The position numbers were made by a program, and so were the translations under genes. Positions 61,731-64,000 of a DNA stretch of 64,000 nucleotides are shown here, piece after piece (positions within the stretch are counted from its first letter, which is position 1; each line of letters opens with the position of its first letter). This DNA comes from Micromonospora olivasterospora (lineage in GTDB: Bacteria; Actinomycetota; Actinomycetes; Mycobacteriales; Micromonosporaceae), in assembly GCF_007830265.1 (NCBI RefSeq), contig NZ_VLKE01000001.1, forward strand, positions 3,162,001-3,226,000, written 5' to 3'. The notes beneath the pieces are model-generated. The model worked only from the letters and a program-made list of their open reading frames with translations, made no database searches and was not told the DNA's origin.

Positions 61731-63004
61731 CCACGCAGGACACAGCCGTTGCCAGGACCAGACCGAGCCTGTGGCACAACAGCGACTTCCTCAAGTTCTG
61801 GTCCGGCGAGACGCTGTCGCTGTTCGGTACCCAGATCACCGTACTCGCGCTGCCGCTGACCGCTGTGATCACGCTGAACGCGCAGCCCGAGGAACTGGGT
61901 ATCCTGCGCTTCCTGCAGATGGTGCCGTACCTGCTGTTCGGTCCACTGTTCGGGGTGTGGGTCGACCGGCACCGGCGGCTACCAGCGATGATCAGCGCGA
62001 ACGTCACCCGCATGATCCTGATTGGGCTCGTCCCGCTGCTGGCGGCGTTCGACGCGCTGAACGTCCCGCTGCTCCTGGCGATCACCTTCGGGGTGGGCAT
62101 GGCGGCCGTGCTGTTCGACGTCAGCTGGATGTCCTTCGTACCCACTCTGGTTCGGGAGCCCGAATACCTGGTCGAGGCGAACGCCAAACTGACCACCACG
62201 GCCGCGACGGCCGATGCCGCCGGTCCCGGCGTGGCGGGTTCGCTGGTCAACCTGCTGACGGCTCCGGTCGCGATCGCCGCGAACGCCGTCACCTTCCTCG
62301 GCTCGGTGCTGTCCCTCCTGCTGATCCGCACCCGCGAGCCGGTGCCGAGCACACCGGCCAAGCGGCGGCCCGGCACGGAGCTGGTGGAAGGGCTGCGCTT
62401 CGTCGTGGGGAACCAGTACGTCCGATGGGTTGCCGTGGTCGGCGGCATGGCGAACTTCTTCATGTCGGCCACCCAACCCATGTTCATCCTCTACGCGGTG
62501 CGCATCCGGGACGTTCCACCCTCCGTGCTTGGTCTGATGCTGACGATCGGTGCGTGCGGCGGCATCCTGGGTGGCTTGATGTCCCAGCGTCTGTTGAGCC
62601 GGCTGCGACTCGGCTACGTCTACGCCGGTGGCCTGATCATGGCCTTCGTTCCGTCGCTGCTGCTGCCGGCGGCCTCCGGCCCGGCTTGGGTGGTCTACGC
62701 ACTGTTCACCGCCGCGTGGTTCCTGGCCTTCGTCGGGCTCAGCATCGTCAACATCCTGATCATGAGCCTTCGGCAGACGGTCACACCACCGGCGATAATG
62801 GGCCGGATGAACGCCGCGGTGCGTGCCGTCATGTTCGGCCTCGGCGCACTTGGCGGCCCGATCGCCGGGGCGATCGCGGCACAGGCCGGGGTACGGGGCG
62901 CGCTGTGGGTGTCCACGTCCGCCAGCGCCCTGTTCGTGCTCAGTGTGCTGGTCTCACCGGTCAGCAGGCTCAGAACGATGCCGCCGCCCGTCGGGACCGA
63001 CTGA
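61727..63004 (+). CDS. MFS exporter of the NRPS operon
   Basis: 425 residues from a GTG that overlaps the thioesterase stop (GTGA). Twelve helices: KFWSGETLSLFGTQITVLAL, FGVWVDRHRRLPAMISANVT (loop 2-3) and MGRMNAAVRAVMFGLGALGG. It belongs to the MFS_3 group, which includes exporters of siderophores and antibiotics. The tight coupling makes export of the cluster product, or self-resistance, the likely task. It stops 26 bp before the convergent SDR gene. Confidence 0.88.
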   Translation: MTTQDTAVARTRPSLWHNSDFLKFWSGETLSLFGTQITVLALPLTAVITLNAQPEELGILRFLQMVPYLLFGPLFGVWVDRHRRLPAMISANVTRMILIGLVPLLAAFDALNVPLLLAITFGVGMAAVLFDVSWMSFVPTLVREPEYLVEANAKLTTTAATADAAGPGVAGSLVNLLTAPVAIAANAVTFLGSVLSLLLIRTREPVPSTPAKRRPGTELVEGLRFVVGNQYVRWVAVVGGMANFFMSATQPMFILYAVRIRDVPPSVLGLMLTIGACGGILGGLMSQRLLSRLRLGYVYAGGLIMAFVPSLLLPAASGPAWVVYALFTAAWFLAFVGLSIVNILIMSLRQTVTPPAIMGRMNAAVRAVMFGLGALGGPIAGAIAAQAGVRGALWVSTSASALFVLSVLVSPVSRLRTMPPPVGTD

Positions 63005-63030
63005 CCTGGCCCCGGCGGAGGCCGCCGGCG

Positions 63031-63804
63031 TCAGAGGCTGCGGACGAGGCCGCCGTCGCAGCGCAGAGCCGTCCCGGTGATGTACGACGCCGGCCCGCTG
63101 CAGAGGAACGCGGCGGCCGCGGCGAATTCGGCGGGACGCCCGTAGCGTCCGGCCGGGATCGTCGCGACAGACGCTTGCTCGACCTCGGCGACGCTACGGC
63201 CCGAGCGTTCCGCGTTCGCGGCGTCGACCGCGGCGGTCCGATCGGTCCTGATGCGACCCGGCAGCAGGAGGTTCACGGTCACGCCGTCGGCGGCGACCTC
63301 CGCGGCCAGCGTCTTCAGGTAACCGGCGAGCGCGGCTCGCCCGAGGTTCGACAGCGCGAGGTTGGGCAGTGGAGCGGTGACGCCGCTGGAGCCGACCGCC
63401 AGGATTCGGCCCCAGCCGCCCGCCCGCATGGCCGGCAATGCCTGCGAGACCAGCCGGATGTGCTGGCGCAGCAGCCCCCCGAGCGCGACGTCCACGTCAT
63501 CGGTATCGATGGCTGTCGCCGGAGCGGGTCGGGGGCCTGGACCGTTGAGCACGAGAATGTCCGGTGGGCCGAAAGCGTCCACCGTTGCCGAGACGAGCTC
63601 GGCCGGGCCGTTTTCGCTGAGGAGATCCACGTCGACCCCGATGGCACTGGGAAGACTTGCGGCGATTTCCTTGGCCCGGCCCGCCCGGCGGCCACAGATC
63701 ACCGTGTTCGCGCCCTCTTCGGCCAGCGTCCGCGCGATCGCCTCACCGAGGCCACCGGTCGACGCGCAGACCAATGCGGTACGCCCCGAAAGACCGAGGT
63801 TCAT
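63031..63804 (-). CDS. SDR-family protein with altered active site
   Basis: 257 residues from MNLGLSGRTALVCASTGGLG, GGGAGATGG upstream. Rossmann start CASTGGLGEAIARTL, then CGRR (NADP-preferring Arg), LVLNGPGPRPAP (NAG replaced by NGP) and LAVGSSGVTAPLPNLALS. The usual YxxxK is replaced: ALSNLGRAALAGYLKTLAAE has Ser and Arg where Tyr and Lys stand. DGVTVNLLLPGRIRTDRTAA and TGTALRCDGGLV close the fold. SDRs with the SN-R pattern are known and may be atypical reductases. It is convergent with the operon, so co-regulation is uncertain. Confidence 0.83.
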   Translation of the reverse strand: MNLGLSGRTALVCASTGGLGEAIARTLAEEGANTVICGRRAGRAKEIAASLPSAIGVDVDLLSENGPAELVSATVDAFGPPDILVLNGPGPRPAPATAIDTDDVDVALGGLLRQHIRLVSQALPAMRAGGWGRILAVGSSGVTAPLPNLALSNLGRAALAGYLKTLAAEVAADGVTVNLLLPGRIRTDRTAAVDAANAERSGRSVAEVEQASVATIPAGRYGRPAEFAAAAAFLCSGPASYITGTALRCDGGLVRSL

Positions 63805-63926
63805 TACCCATCTCCCGAAGAATTCGAGGTACGCGGGCGCGGCCATGATCGGTTGCGCCCGCACCGTTCGACTCGATCAGGGCGCGGCTACGGAAGGCGT
63901 CACCGCTGGATGTGACGCCTCGGCCG

Positions 63927-64000
63927 TCATCGGTACATCGACGCGCCCTTGACCACCTTGTCCACCTGGTTCTTGGGCCCGTAGAGGGCCAGCCCCACCA
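63927..64000 (-). CDS. C-terminus of a gene that continues past the window
   Basis: The last 23-24 codons read GLALYGPKNQVDKVVKGASM, YR and a stop at 63927-63929. The rest lies beyond the right edge. The segment is too short to place in a family. It is co-directional with the SDR gene, 122 bp upstream of that gene's start, so it may be in the same transcript. Confidence 0.6.
   Translation of the reverse strand, partial: VGLALYGPKNQVDKVVKGASMYR

Overview
The window is GC-rich actinomycete DNA, most likely from Micromonospora or a close relative in the Micromonosporaceae. This rests on codon bias, frequent GTG starts, and typical actinobacterial families: a futalosine-type menaquinone pathway, Ku/LigD end joining, an XPB-type helicase, F420-type PPOX proteins, a DUF3027 protein and SARP regulators.

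Left arm (1 to about 12.4 kb): an accessory region. The minus strand carries most of one giant gene (1-8487, running off the left edge). It has a WXG100-like N-terminus, a papain-fold-like centre, a repetitive acidic linker and three tandem copies of a module of about 400 residues that I cannot assign. Two opposite frame changes break it. Upstream lie tiny overlapping ORFs, an IS5-type transposase relic, an intact IS4-type insertion sequence with terminal inverted repeats and a target duplication, a tRNA-Thr-like 3' end followed by a strong hairpin (a likely attachment-site remnant), and a damaged P-loop kinase gene flanked by a short direct repeat.

Middle (12.4 to about 53.4 kb): mostly chromosomal housekeeping. 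It holds small enzymes and transporters; a sugar locus (GT9, GT2 and an HldE-like heptose kinase/adenylyltransferase); an acyl-CoA ligase gene that has lost two internal segments; a secreted Cys/His protein; an FKBP isomerase; an NHEJ locus (Ku, ligase, polymerase); a compact GntR/DivIVA-like group; an XPB helicase and a helicase-associated WYL protein around an L,D-transpeptidase; menaquinone genes mqnD and mqnB; a purine permease; and a MarR/MFS pair with a palindromic operator. Many convergent gene pairs are separated by perfect GC-rich hairpins.

Right arm (53.4 kb to the end): the start of a small non-ribosomal peptide cluster. A SARP/AfsR-type activator (frameshifted) and a convergent AraC regulator precede a one-module NRPS (C-A-PCP), a discrete thioesterase and an MFS exporter in one overlapping operon. 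A divergent-to-convergent SDR lacking the usual catalytic Tyr/Lys follows, and another gene runs off the right edge.

Several genes are broken by single-base changes in short G/C runs or by clean internal deletions. Draft-assembly error is as plausible as true pseudogenisation for these.
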